Shown: positions 16,417 to 23,742 of the stretch, piece by piece | Numbering within the stretch: the stretch's first letter is position 1 | How the letters are laid out: the number at the start of each line of letters is the position of its first letter | From: Planococcus plakortidis | Lineage (GTDB): Bacteria; Bacillota; Bacilli; Bacillales_A; Planococcaceae | Assembly: GCF_001687605.2 (NCBI RefSeq) | Contig: NZ_CP016539.2 | Span: 2,758,501-2,822,500 of the forward strand | DNA: 64,000 bases | Reading direction: 5' to 3' | The notes under the pieces: generated by a model | What the model was told of the DNA's origin: nothing | What the model saw: only the letters and a program-made list of their open reading frames with translations | Database searches by the model: none | Translations under genes and position numbers: made by a program

Positions 16417-17193
16417 TTATAGTATATCGAGCCAGATTTTGATGGCTGTTCCCAAAATCAATAGCGACAGAATCCATTGCAATACTTTAGTGTTCGCTTT
16501 TTGGCCCACTTTTGCACCAAGTGGGGCTGCCAAGATACTGGCTACGATCATGACTGCAGCCGGCCCGTACAGGATCTGGTCGGTAACGATTTTACCGACC
16601 GTTGAACCGATGGATGAGATGAATGTAATCGCCAGTGAAGTCGCGATGGTCATGCGCGTTGGTATCCGCAAGACAACCAGCATGATCGGCACTAAGATGA
16701 ACGCGCCTGCTGCACCGACAATCCCAGCGGCAATCCCGACGATGAACGCAAGGCCCGCGGCAATCCATTTATTGAAAGATACTTGGTCCGCGGGGATGTC
16801 ATCCAAACCTTTTTTGGGGATAAACATCATGACGACTGCGATGGTCGCCAGGATGGCATAGACGATATTGATGGCAGACTCAGATAGGAGTGTCGAACCG
16901 TAACCGCCGATAAAGCTCCCGATTAGAATGGCACCGCCCATATAGGCAATGAGGGATTTATTCAAATATCCGCTGCCCCGGTATGCCCATACGCCGGCGA
17001 TCGTTGCGAAAAATACTTGGATGGCACTGATGCCGGACACTTCATGTGCTGAAAATGCCGTGTACCCCAACATGACTGGAATGTACAACAACATCGGATA
17101 CTTGATGATGGATCCGCCAATGCCAACCATTCCTGAAATGAAGGAACCGACAAAGCCGATCAAGAAAATAACGATCATAAAATCAATACTCAT
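16417..17193 (-). CDS. yrkJ: TauE/SafE family sulfite/organosulfur exporter, YrkJ-like
   Basis: A 258-residue protein with about eight membrane helices in the two-fold TSUP (TauE/SafE) pattern: [16 protein letters not shown] in the first half and [17 protein letters not shown] in the second. TauE/SafE proteins move sulfite, sulfoacetate or related sulfur anions out of the cell. It corresponds to yrkJ of the B. subtilis yrk sulfur operon. The promoter just upstream carries a CstR-type operator between -35 and -10, so the gene should be induced by persulfide/sulfide stress. Here it is separated from the rest of the yrk-like genes by the SulP-carbonic anhydrase pair. Confidence 0.85.
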   Translation of the reverse strand: MSIDFMIVIFLIGFVGSFISGMVGIGGSIIKYPMLLYIPVMLGYTAFSAHEVSGISAIQVFFATIAGVWAYRGSGYLNKSLIAYMGGAILIGSFIGGYGSTLLSESAINIVYAILATIAVVMMFIPKKGLDDIPADQVSFNKWIAAGLAFIVGIAAGIVGAAGAFILVPIMLVVLRIPTRMTIATSLAITFISSIGSTVGKIVTDQILYGPAAVMIVASILAAPLGAKVGQKANTKVLQWILSLLILGTAIKIWLDIL

Positions 17194-17254
17194 GGAAACT
17201 CACCTTTCTGAAAAAGCAGCTGCTTTTTCTTACCTCTATTTAATGTCACTTACC

Positions 17255-17282
17255 ATTATACCCCCTGGGGTAAATTTGTGAA
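17255..17282 (-). promoter_or_regulatory. CstR-operated promoter of the TauE/SafE gene
   Basis: On the minus strand TTCACA (17282-17277), a 16-base spacer, and a perfect TATAAT (17260-17255). The near-palindrome TACCCCCTGGGGTA (17259-17272) fills the spacer and touches the -10, the classic place for a CsoR/CstR repressor. Confidence 0.8.
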
Positions 17283-17360
17283 GTGATTTTGCTCAAAAGA
17301 TGGAAACTTTACATTCCTACAATCATTTCGGAATCAACTTGAAATATGAATAAGTACTTA

Positions 17361-17416
17361 AAATATAAGAAATCAGCTATCTTCTCTCAAAGAAGATCTG
17401 CTGATTTCTTATATTT
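17361..17416 (-). terminator. long AT-rich hairpin after the carbonic anhydrase gene
   Basis: A 17-bp perfect stem (AAATATAAGAAATCAGC/GCTGATTTCTTATATTT) enclosing a second 7-bp stem (ATCTTCT/AGAAGAT). It lies just after the carbonic anhydrase stop and upstream of the TauE promoter. The T-tail is short, but termination is the likely role. Confidence 0.65.
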
Positions 17417-17422
17417 CAAAAG

Positions 17423-17979
17423 TTATAAGGGATAGATCTGCTCCAGCTCACCAGTTTCCACGTGAAAAATGCACCCTGAAATTTCCACGCCTTTCCCGTA
17501 TTGCCGATAGACCGGGTGCTGCTGCAATCGCTCCACTTGGCTCAGCACATTCAGCTTTGACAGCTCGTCCAGCGTAGGCCCCCGTCGCCTGTTTTCTCAG
17601 GTAATCCTCTCCTGATATAAGCCAGCCATTTCTGCAGTTCAGGTTCTTCATTGCCTTCCCAGGCGGCTTTTACGCCTCCACAGCCTGTATGGCCTTTGAC
17701 GACGAGCTTCTTGACGTTCAAATGGCGGATTGCATAGTACAAACTGGCAGAGAAGCTTTCATCTTCTTCAACGACTTGGTTGGCGATATTCCGGTGGACG
17801 AACATATGCCCAAGCGGCATCTGCATGATGACGGAGGGGCTGACGCGCGAATCACTGCATGACAGCAAGAAGTATTCAGGCGTTTGCCCTTTTTTCAATT
17901 CGTCGAAGTAGGACGGATCCTGGGCTTTGATTTTTTGGATGAACTCTTCGTTCTGCCGTTTCAGCTCCATGCTTTTCAC
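17423..17979 (-). pseudogene. beta-carbonic anhydrase, frameshifted at a G5 tract
   Basis: The first 130 codons encode a beta-carbonic anhydrase with the zinc/active-site motifs SCSDSRVSP and KGHTGCGGVKAAW. Near 17580 the frame shifts at five Gs and meets a stop. Read in the next frame, the sequence continues as a normal family C-terminus: TLDELSKLNVLSQVERL, HPVYRQYGKGVEISGCIFHV and ETGELEQIYPL, then a stop at 17423. One extra G would restore a 185-residue enzyme. It starts at a GTG overlapping the SulP stop (GTGA), so the pair is coupled. The reaction is CO2/bicarbonate interconversion. The damage may be real or a homopolymer error. Confidence 0.85.
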
Positions 17980-19652
17980 CGCTGCCCCTCCTCCTTGATT
18001 GAAGACAAAGCATCTTCAATGCTCATGTAATGGATGCGGTCGCCGTATTTGCGTTCCCAATCTGCCCGTTTCAGTACGTCCAATACCGTATTCTTGATAC
18101 CCGCAAAAACCATTTTCACTTTGCCGGATTGGCATTGCTCCATCAGGTCTTCGAGCGCATGGATTGCGACCGCATCGATGGAATTGACGCTGGAGAAGTC
18201 GAAGACGACCCATTTTGTCTCGGGCTTTTCTGCAAGCCTCTTGCAAAGCTGCTCTTCCAGGAATGTCATATTGGCGAAATAAAGTGAGGCATCCACACGG
18301 AAGATGAGAATTTCCGGATCCGTTTCGGCATCTGGATAGCGGCTTGTATTGCGGTACACATTTTCTTTCGGCAAATAGCCGAGTTCAGCTACATGTGGAT
18401 AAGCGCTGCGGCGGATGAAGACGAGCAAGGAGAAGATCGCCCCGGCAATGATGCCCTGCTCGATGCCGATGAGCAATGTCGCTAAAAACGTCAATAACCA
18501 TGTCAAGCCGTCAACTTTATTCACTTTGAACAAGTATTTCAGCTCTTTTGCATCGATCAGGCTATACACGGCGACCATGATGATCGCAGCCAGCACCGCA
18601 TTCGGCAAGTAATAGAACAAGCCAGTGAAGAACAGCAAGGTCAGGATGATCAGCAAGGCGGTAATGATCGAAGCGAGCGGTGTGCGCGCCCCGGCCTGAT
18701 AGTTTACGGCAGACCGCGAAAACCCTCCCGTTACGGGATAGCCGGCGAAAAAGGATCCCCCGACGTTGGCCAAGCCAAGCCCGACCAATTCACGGTCAGG
18801 GTCGATCTTGTATTTTTCTTTTGCCGCAATCGCCTTAGCCATCGCAATCGATTCCATATACCCGATAAATGAAATCGTCAGGGCAATCGGCAGGAGCGCG
18901 ATCAAGGCATCCATCTGAAACGCCAGCAAAGACAAGGACGGCAAGCCGGCAGGCACTTCACCGACGATTTTCACCCCTAGCCCGTTCAGATTGAAGAGAT
19001 AGACAGCCAAGATGCTCAACACAACGACCACCAGCGGGCCTGGTATTTTCTTGACGTATTTTTTCATGAGGATCAGCAAAATGATACTGCCCAAGCCGAT
19101 AGCCAATGTCGCGGGGTTGATTTCCCCGGCGCGCCGAATCGTCTCACCGACAATCAGAAAGACGTTTTTATCAGCTTCCAGGCTGACACCGATCAAATGT
19201 TTCAATTGGCTGAGGCCGATAATGATGGCTGCTGCCGATGTAAATCCGCTGATGACTGCATGGGACAGGAAGTTGACGATGAATCCCAGCTTGAAGACGC
19301 CCAATAGCAGCTGGATCACCCCGATCATCAGCATCAGCAATAGCACAAGGGAGATGTACTCGTCCGTGCCCGGTTCCGCCAATAGCGATACACCGGATAG
19401 CACAAGCAACGAGACCATCGCCACCGGGCCGACAGCGAGCTGCCTGGAGGTCCCGAATAATGCGTAGATGATGAGCGGAATGGTGGAGGCGTAAAGCCCG
19501 ATCACCGGCGGCAATCCGGCCAGCATCGCATAAGCCATCCCCTGTGGAATGAGCATGATGGCGACGATCAAACCGGCATTCAAGTCCCCGCTCAAATCCG
19601 ATTTTTTATAACTGCCCAGCCACTCAAGAGCCGGAATCCATTTTTTCAACAC
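17976..19652 (-). CDS. SulP (SLC26) family anion transporter with STAS domain
   Basis: A 558-residue transporter with 10-14 membrane segments (residues ~20-420) and a C-terminal cytosolic STAS domain (~440-550). The conserved region of the SulP core is seen near LIVAIMLIPQGMAYAMLAGLPPV. SulP proteins carry sulfate, bicarbonate or other anions. The coupled carbonic anhydrase gene, overlapping by 4 bases, favours bicarbonate, as in BicA-like pairs; the sulfur-gene surroundings leave sulfate or sulfite possible. The start is GTG at 19652 after AGGAGGGGG. No CstR operator was seen upstream, so its control may differ from its neighbours. Confidence 0.85.
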   Translation of the reverse strand: MLKKWIPALEWLGSYKKSDLSGDLNAGLIVAIMLIPQGMAYAMLAGLPPVIGLYASTIPLIIYALFGTSRQLAVGPVAMVSLLVLSGVSLLAEPGTDEYISLVLLLMLMIGVIQLLLGVFKLGFIVNFLSHAVISGFTSAAAIIIGLSQLKHLIGVSLEADKNVFLIVGETIRRAGEINPATLAIGLGSIILLILMKKYVKKIPGPLVVVVLSILAVYLFNLNGLGVKIVGEVPAGLPSLSLLAFQMDALIALLPIALTISFIGYMESIAMAKAIAAKEKYKIDPDRELVGLGLANVGGSFFAGYPVTGGFSRSAVNYQAGARTPLASIITALLIILTLLFFTGLFYYLPNAVLAAIIMVAVYSLIDAKELKYLFKVNKVDGLTWLLTFLATLLIGIEQGIIAGAIFSLLVFIRRSAYPHVAELGYLPKENVYRNTSRYPDAETDPEILIFRVDASLYFANMTFLEEQLCKRLAEKPETKWVVFDFSSVNSIDAVAIHALEDLMEQCQSGKVKMVFAGIKNTVLDVLKRADWERKYGDRIHYMSIEDALSSIKEEGQR

Positions 19653-19827
19653 AAAGTCCCCCTCCTATCGAATAAGCAACATTTGTATGGCATGCTTATG
19701 CAATGAAGCATGATCGCCCATCGCAAAAACCTATTCTGCAGGAGGGATACATCCGCATCTGCTCCCGCCGTTCCGGTCATTTTTGCATTGTGTCAACAAT
19801 TTCAGCTAAAAAACGGTAAAAAGAAAA

Positions 19828-19845
19828 GGACATCATTCGATGCCC
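19828..19845 (-). terminator. terminator of the dsrE-tusA sulfur operon
   Basis: On the minus strand GGGCATC-GAAT-GATGTCC, a 7-bp stem with one G-U pair, followed by TTTTCTTTTT. It ends the operon that closes with the TusA-like gene. Confidence 0.65.
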
Positions 19846-19853
19846 TTCACTCT

Positions 19854-20081
19854 TCAGCCCTTTTTGATCCAGAACTTCAGCACGTCGCCATCGACTTGCT
19901 GTTCCAAGAGCTCGTGGCCGCCTGATTTTGCCCAAGCAGTCAAATCTGCTGAAGCGCCTTTATCTGTAGCTTGGATTTCCAAGACTTGCCCGGAATCCAT
20001 GTCTTTCATTTCTTTTCTTGTTTTTACGATCGGCATTGGGCAAGCCAAGCCTTTTGCGTCTAGTACTTTATCTGCGTTCAT
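19854..20081 (-). CDS. yrkI: TusA/SirA-family sulfur carrier, YrkI-like
   Basis: A 75-residue stand-alone TusA domain. The family signature DAKGLACPMPIVKTRK carries the sulfur-accepting Cys of the CPxP motif, and the fold runs to VLKFWIKKG. TusA proteins receive persulfide sulfur from rhodaneses or desulfurases and pass it to DsrE-type or other acceptors. It is the last gene of the dsrE-rhodanese-TusA-MBL operon, with a terminator 8 bases beyond its stop. The ATG at 20081 has AAAGGAGCG upstream. Its N-terminal half is almost identical to the TusA half of the fusion protein at 21362-21919, indicating duplication. Confidence 0.9.
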   Translation of the reverse strand: MNADKVLDAKGLACPMPIVKTRKEMKDMDSGQVLEIQATDKGASADLTAWAKSGGHELLEQQVDGDVLKFWIKKG

Positions 20082-20135
20082 CAAAATCGCTCCTTTAGAA
20101 TGTTAGTTTTTTAGATTGGTCATTTTTAATAGAAA

Positions 20136-21257
20136 TTAACGTACAGCACAGCGGTTCGGGCCGATTTCCATCTCACGCTGCATTTCTTCTTCCGGCGTGA
20201 TCTTGCCCATATTGGTTTTGCGGATATCTTCGTAAGCATTCGGCTGCGGTGGCAAGTTTTTCGTTACCATATCGCGGAATTCCTGCTCATCTTCGATATT
20301 CAAGCCGTGGTTTTCGTTGAACAAGTCGCCCAATTTTTTGGCGACGCTACCGTCTTCGTTCAACTCATCCATGATCATGAAGTGAGCCGGCAGAACAGAC
20401 AATTCGTTTGCAAGCGCCTGGTAGCGGCTGTATAGGGATTCGCGCAAATCACCGACCCAGTCTTCCGCTAGTCCTGCAAGGTCCGGGCGTCCGATGGAAT
20501 CGATGAACAGGATATCGCCTGTCATCAAGTATTGATTGTCTACGATAAATGAAGTCGAACCGATGGTGTGTCCTGGCGAATAGAGCGCTTCGACTTTCGA
20601 GCTGCCAACTACTGCTTCGAAGCCACCTTCAAGTGGTGTATATTCGAATACCACTTCTTCAGCATCAGCCGGCGGCAAGTAATACGTAGCGCCTGTCGCT
20701 TGTGCGATTTTGCGGCCGCCTGAGATATGGTCTGCATGAAGATGTGAATCGAATACGTGCTTGATTTGTGCGCCTTTTTCCTGCGCGAAGTTCAAGAAGA
20801 CATCCGTCATGCGAGTCGCGTCAATGACTGCCGCTTCCACGCCGGAAATCGCCATGTAAGACAAGCAGCCTTTGCCGATGCGGACGAATTGGTAAAGCTC
20901 TCCGCCATCGTTCAAATCGCCGACTTTCACCGGCTCCAAGTGCTCGCTCCATGCTTTCATGCCGCCTGACAGGTAAGCCGTTTCCACGCCTTCATCTGCA
21001 AGCATATCTGCGACCATGATGGAAGATCCTTCTTTGGCACAGACAACCAAAATATCGCGGTCTTTCGGCAATTGATCGATGACTTCTTCAACGCCGTCCA
21101 ATAAATCGAAATATGGGATGTTCAAGTACTGGATGTTGCCGCCTTCGATTTTCCAATCGGCGAATGCGTCGCCGTTGCGGACATCAAGGATGAACAATGG
21201 TTCGTTATCAATTACTTTGCGGGCTACTTGCGCCGCGGTCATTGCTTTTACTGACAT
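20136..21257 (-). CDS. rhodanese-MBL (persulfide dioxygenase-like) fusion protein, YrkH-like, copy 1
   Basis: A 373-residue fusion. Residues 1-105 form a rhodanese domain with the catalytic Cys73 in VVCAKEGSS. Residues ~112-370 are a metallo-beta-lactamase fold of the ETHE1/persulfide dioxygenase type, with metal ligands His172-x-His174-x-Asp176-His177 in [11 protein letters not shown] and the later SPGHTIGS and [16 protein letters not shown] motifs. The likely reaction is oxidation of glutathione-like or bacillithiol persulfide to sulfite, with the rhodanese moving the sulfur. A CstR-type operator overlaps its Shine-Dalgarno (21266-21279). A second copy with the same layout lies at 23743-24861. 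Confidence 0.85.
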   Translation of the reverse strand: MSVKAMTAAQVARKVIDNEPLFILDVRNGDAFADWKIEGGNIQYLNIPYFDLLDGVEEVIDQLPKDRDILVVCAKEGSSIMVADMLADEGVETAYLSGGMKAWSEHLEPVKVGDLNDGGELYQFVRIGKGCLSYMAISGVEAAVIDATRMTDVFLNFAQEKGAQIKHVFDSHLHADHISGGRKIAQATGATYYLPPADAEEVVFEYTPLEGGFEAVVGSSKVEALYSPGHTIGSTSFIVDNQYLMTGDILFIDSIGRPDLAGLAEDWVGDLRESLYSRYQALANELSVLPAHFMIMDELNEDGSVAKKLGDLFNENHGLNIEDEQEFRDMVTKNLPPQPNAYEDIRKTNMGKITPEEEMQREMEIGPNRCAVR

Positions 21258-21265
21258 TTATTAAT

Positions 21266-21279
21266 TACCTCCCGGGGTA
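21266..21279 (-). promoter_or_regulatory. CstR-type operator overlapping the ribosome site of MBL copy 1
   Basis: On the minus strand TACCCCGGGAGGTA, an imperfect match to the operators at 23175, 23241 and 23623. GGGAGG inside it is also the Shine-Dalgarno. The surrounding ~38 bases nearly repeat those at 23172-23209. A separate promoter here is possible but not evident. Confidence 0.6.
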
Positions 21280-21361
21280 TTTTTTATTTCAAAAAAAAAT
21301 TAATGCCTATATTTCTCAAGCTTGCATAGAACATTCCGGCTTGGTGCCAGGACTGGCCCGA

Positions 21362-21919
21362 TTACTCGGTTTTGCCAGTCCAATCACGCATGCCTGGTAC
21401 CACATTGTACAAGTTTTTAAAGCCTTTTTTCGCCATCATATCGCCAGCAACTCCGCTTCTGCGGCCTGAATAGCAGATGATGTAAATTTCTTGGTCTTGA
21501 TCCAATTCGTTCATGCGGTTTTCCACTTCACCGAGCGGAATATGCTTGACGCCAGGGATATGCGCTTCATCGTATTCTTCTTGCTCGCGAACATCCAAAA
21601 TGTTCAACGAATCACCGTTTTCAACCCGTGCTTGAAAATCAGCGAGTGATACTTCAGGGATTTCAATCGTCTCTTCTACTTCATTTGCGCCGTCTTTGCG
21701 CAAATAATGAAGCAAGACGTCTCCTTCTGTTTCCGTGCCGATGTATTCGTGGCCTGAGCTCTTTGCCCATGCCTGCAAATCGGCTGTTGACCCTTTATCG
21801 GTTGCCTGGACTTCCAGCACATCGCCGGAAGCCAGGTCTTTCATCGCTTTTTTCGTCTTAACGATCGGCATTGGGCATGCAAGCCCTTTAGCGTCCAATA
21901 CTTTATCTGTTTGAACCAT
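21362..21919 (-). CDS. yrkF: TusA-rhodanese fusion sulfurtransferase, YrkF-like
   Basis: A 185-residue two-domain protein. Residues 1-75 are a TusA domain with GLACPMPIVKTKK (Cys in CPMP). After a short acidic linker, residues ~90-183 are a rhodanese domain whose active-site loop is CYSGRRSG. Length and order match B. subtilis YrkF and resemble part of Staphylococcus CstA. The protein should take sulfur on the rhodanese Cys and hand it to the TusA Cys or to partner proteins. It lies 44 bases after the single-domain rhodanese gene in the CstR-controlled operon. Confidence 0.9.
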   Translation of the reverse strand: MVQTDKVLDAKGLACPMPIVKTKKAMKDLASGDVLEVQATDKGSTADLQAWAKSSGHEYIGTETEGDVLLHYLRKDGANEVEETIEIPEVSLADFQARVENGDSLNILDVREQEEYDEAHIPGVKHIPLGEVENRMNELDQDQEIYIICYSGRRSGVAGDMMAKKGFKNLYNVVPGMRDWTGKTE

Positions 21920-21963
21920 TAATCATTTTCCTCCTTTTATAAATCAGTGCCTGCGGCTGAAGA

Positions 21964-22260
21964 TTACTCGGTGTCGCCTTCCCAGTCCAACATCCCGCCG
22001 TCCATATTGATGACGTTATAGCCGCGGTCTTCAAGAAAGCGGGTCGCCTGTCCACTGCGGTTGCCCGAACGGCAGACCATGATATGCTCTTTTGATTTAT
22101 CGATATCCTGCAAACGGAATTCCAACAAGCCTAATGGAATGTGCTCAGCTCCAGGAATTTTTCCTGCAGCGACTTCTTCCGTTTCGCGCACATCGATCAG
22201 CGATGCCTCGGGGTTGTTTTTGATGTATTCCTGAACTTCTTGTGTAGTCATGCTTTTCAT
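21964..22260 (-). CDS. single-domain rhodanese
   Basis: A 98-residue rhodanese with the CDC25-like SLIDVRETEEV start, the active-site loop CRSGNRSGQA and the typical NMDGGMLDWEG end. The six-residue loop beginning with Cys fits a thiosulfate or persulfide sulfurtransferase. The start ATG at 22260 has GAGGAGG upstream. The gap to the membrane-anchored rhodanese gene upstream is 18 bases, so they are co-transcribed. It is probably one of several interchangeable cytosolic sulfur relays in this operon. Confidence 0.9.
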   Translation of the reverse strand: MKSMTTQEVQEYIKNNPEASLIDVRETEEVAAGKIPGAEHIPLGLLEFRLQDIDKSKEHIMVCRSGNRSGQATRFLEDRGYNVINMDGGMLDWEGDTE

Positions 22261-22278
22261 GTTAAATTCCTCCTCAAA

Positions 22279-22644
22279 TTATCCGCGGTAACTGCTCATT
22301 CCGCCTCTGATATTCACTATATTGGTAAACCCGTTTTTCTTCAATAATTGGCTCGCTCTGCTGCTGCGCATGCCGCTTTGGCAGATGACCAGCGTTTCTT
22401 TGTCCTTCGACAATTCATTTACGCGCTTTGGCAAATCATTCAATGGAATGTTCTTGAAGCCCTTAATGTGGTTAGCCTTGAACTCTGCAGGCGTCCGGAC
22501 ATCGATATACTGTTTGTTTTTCTTGCCGAGTGCAGGTTTCAGTTCGTCAGTGGACATCGTCTTGATTCCTTTAGTCGGGGCAGTAAAGCGGGAGATCGCG
22601 AAATAGGCAATGATCCCGACTGCAATCCAGAGCAACCATTCCAT
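22279..22644 (-). CDS. membrane-anchored rhodanese
   Basis: A 121-residue protein with an N-terminal hydrophobic helix (MEWLLWIAVGIIAYFAIS, residues 1-18), then a rhodanese domain. The domain shows YIDVRTPAEF and the active-site loop CQSGMRSSRA, ending VNIRGGMSSYRG. The orientation of the anchor should leave the domain in the cytosol, since the segment after it is basic (a positive-inside inference). It is the second gene of the operon, 29 bases after the DsrE-like gene. Its role is likely sulfur transfer at the membrane, perhaps to or from an exporter such as the TauE-like protein. Confidence 0.85.
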   Translation of the reverse strand: MEWLLWIAVGIIAYFAISRFTAPTKGIKTMSTDELKPALGKKNKQYIDVRTPAEFKANHIKGFKNIPLNDLPKRVNELSKDKETLVICQSGMRSSRASQLLKKNGFTNIVNIRGGMSSYRG

Positions 22645-22673
22645 CCATACTTCATCCTTTCCACTTTTCGGAG

Positions 22674-23153
22674 TTAGATAAACAAGTTGACGTTGCCGTC
22701 TTCTGCGTCGCCAAGATAAGCAGCTACGCCAGCGTATTCGATTTCATCCAGGAGCTCTTCTTTCTGCAATCCAAGAAGGTCCATTGTCATCGTGCAGGCA
22801 ACCAATTTAATGTCCTGTTCCTGGGCCATCTCGATCAGGTCCGGTAAAGGCATGGCATTATGCTTTTTCATGACTTGCTTGATCAGTTTCGGGCCCATGC
22901 CCCCGAATTGCATATTGGATAGCCCGAGCTTGTCGGCTCCGCGCGGCATCATTTTCGAGAACATCGCTTCGAGGCGCCCTTTCTTGATTGCTGGCGGATT
23001 TTCTTTGCGCAATGCGTTCAATCCCCAGAATGTATGGAAAATGGTCACTTCGTGATCGTAAGCTGCTGCGCCGTTTGCGATGATGTAAGCGGCCATTGCT
23101 TTGTCATAGTCTCCGCTGAAAAGTACGATTGTTGTCTTCTTCTGTTCTGCCAT
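22674..23153 (-). CDS. yrkE: DsrE/DsrF-like sulfur relay protein, YrkE-like
   Basis: A 159-residue DsrE/DrsH-type protein. It starts with the Rossmann-like VLFSGDYDKAMAAYIIANGAA segment, has FHTFWGLNALRK in the middle and a conserved Cys in LVACTMTMDLLGL, the position used for sulfur transfer in DsrE-family proteins. It is the first gene of the six-gene sulfur operon and matches B. subtilis yrkE. A strong sigma-A promoter with a CstR operator over its -10 lies 100 bases upstream, and a second operator lies in the 5' untranslated region. It probably accepts sulfur from the TusA or rhodanese partners. Confidence 0.88.
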   Translation of the reverse strand: MAEQKKTTIVLFSGDYDKAMAAYIIANGAAAYDHEVTIFHTFWGLNALRKENPPAIKKGRLEAMFSKMMPRGADKLGLSNMQFGGMGPKLIKQVMKKHNAMPLPDLIEMAQEQDIKLVACTMTMDLLGLQKEELLDEIEYAGVAAYLGDAEDGNVNLFI

Positions 23154-23174
23154 TCTGTAAATTCCTCCAATAAT

Positions 23175-23188
23175 TACCCCTATGGGTA
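23175..23188 (-). promoter_or_regulatory. CstR operator in the 5' region of the dsrE operon
   Basis: TACCCCTATGGGTA, a near-perfect 14-bp palindrome about 20 bases before the DsrE-like start codon and downstream of the promoter, where bound repressor would block elongation. It belongs to a ~38-bp block repeated at 21263-21300. Confidence 0.75.
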
Positions 23189-23240
23189 TATTTTATTCCA
23201 AAAAAAAGAACGTTTTATAGTGGCGTCGCACTCTTTCAAA

Positions 23241-23282
23241 TACCCTATAGGGTATATTAAAGCATCTATTCTACTATGTCAA
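23241..23282 (-). promoter_or_regulatory. sigma-A promoter and CstR operator of the dsrE operon
   Basis: On the minus strand TTGACA (23282-23277), a 17-base spacer and TAATAT (23259-23254): a near-consensus promoter. The perfect palindrome TACCCTATAGGGTA (23241-23254) abuts and shares a base with the -10. A repressor here would exclude RNA polymerase. Confidence 0.88.
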
Positions 23283-23313
23283 CAGCAAAGTTCTTTTTTT
23301 CTTTTATACTGCC

Positions 23314-23574
23314 TTAGCGGCTTTTTACGAGAAGCTCGACCGCTTCTTTTACGACGTCTTCTGTGTTTTCGCCTTTTTGCAGACTGTCGCGCACACAAGA
23401 TTGCAGGTTTTCACTGACAATGACTCCGATCGTCCGGTCCACTGCGCTTCTTACTGCTGACAGCTGGGTTACGACATCACGGCATTCACCGTCCGCTTCG
23501 ACCATTTTGATGACTCCGCGCAATTGGCCTTCGATCCGCTTGAGGCGGTTTTCAATCTTTTTATCGTATTCCAT
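23314..23574 (-). CDS. cstR: CsoR-family persulfide-sensing repressor CstR
   Basis: An 86-residue all-helical regulator of the CsoR/RcnR family, starting MEYDKKIENRLKRIEGQLRG. It has Cys31 and Cys60, the same two positions used by Staphylococcus aureus CstR. The residue that is His in copper-sensing CsoR is Asn here (ENLQSC), which argues against copper and for per/polysulfide sensing by a Cys-Cys crosslink. Its own promoter holds a matching operator between -35 and -10, so it is autoregulated. It should control the dsrE operon, the TauE-like gene and probably the MBL/DUF302 genes. The B. subtilis counterpart by position is yrkD. Confidence 0.92.
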   Translation of the reverse strand: MEYDKKIENRLKRIEGQLRGVIKMVEADGECRDVVTQLSAVRSAVDRTIGVIVSENLQSCVRDSLQKGENTEDVVKEAVELLVKSR

Positions 23575-23616
23575 CAGACAAGCCTCCTGTTCAATATATT
23601 GAAGTTGTTATGTTCA

Positions 23617-23645
23617 ATAATATACCCCTAAGGGTATAAAGTCAA
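23617..23645 (-). promoter_or_regulatory. autoregulated cstR promoter with operator in the spacer
   Basis: On the minus strand TTGACT (23645-23640), a 17-base spacer and TATTAT (23622-23617). The operator TACCCCTAAGGGTA (23623-23636) occupies the spacer exactly. Confidence 0.88.
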
Positions 23646-23696
23646 ACGAAAAACTCAAAAGCTTTTTTTACCTTGCCTGATGGTATTTTAACATGG

Positions 23697-23725
23697 AAAG
23701 CCCCCGCCAATACAGCGGGGACCTT
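23697..23725 (-). terminator. terminator after MBL copy 2
   Basis: AAAGGTCCCCGC/GCGGGGGCTTT hairpin on the minus strand, just after the copy 2 stop at 23743. The T-tail is short. Confidence 0.65.
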
Positions 23726-23742
23726 TTTATATCCGGCACTGC

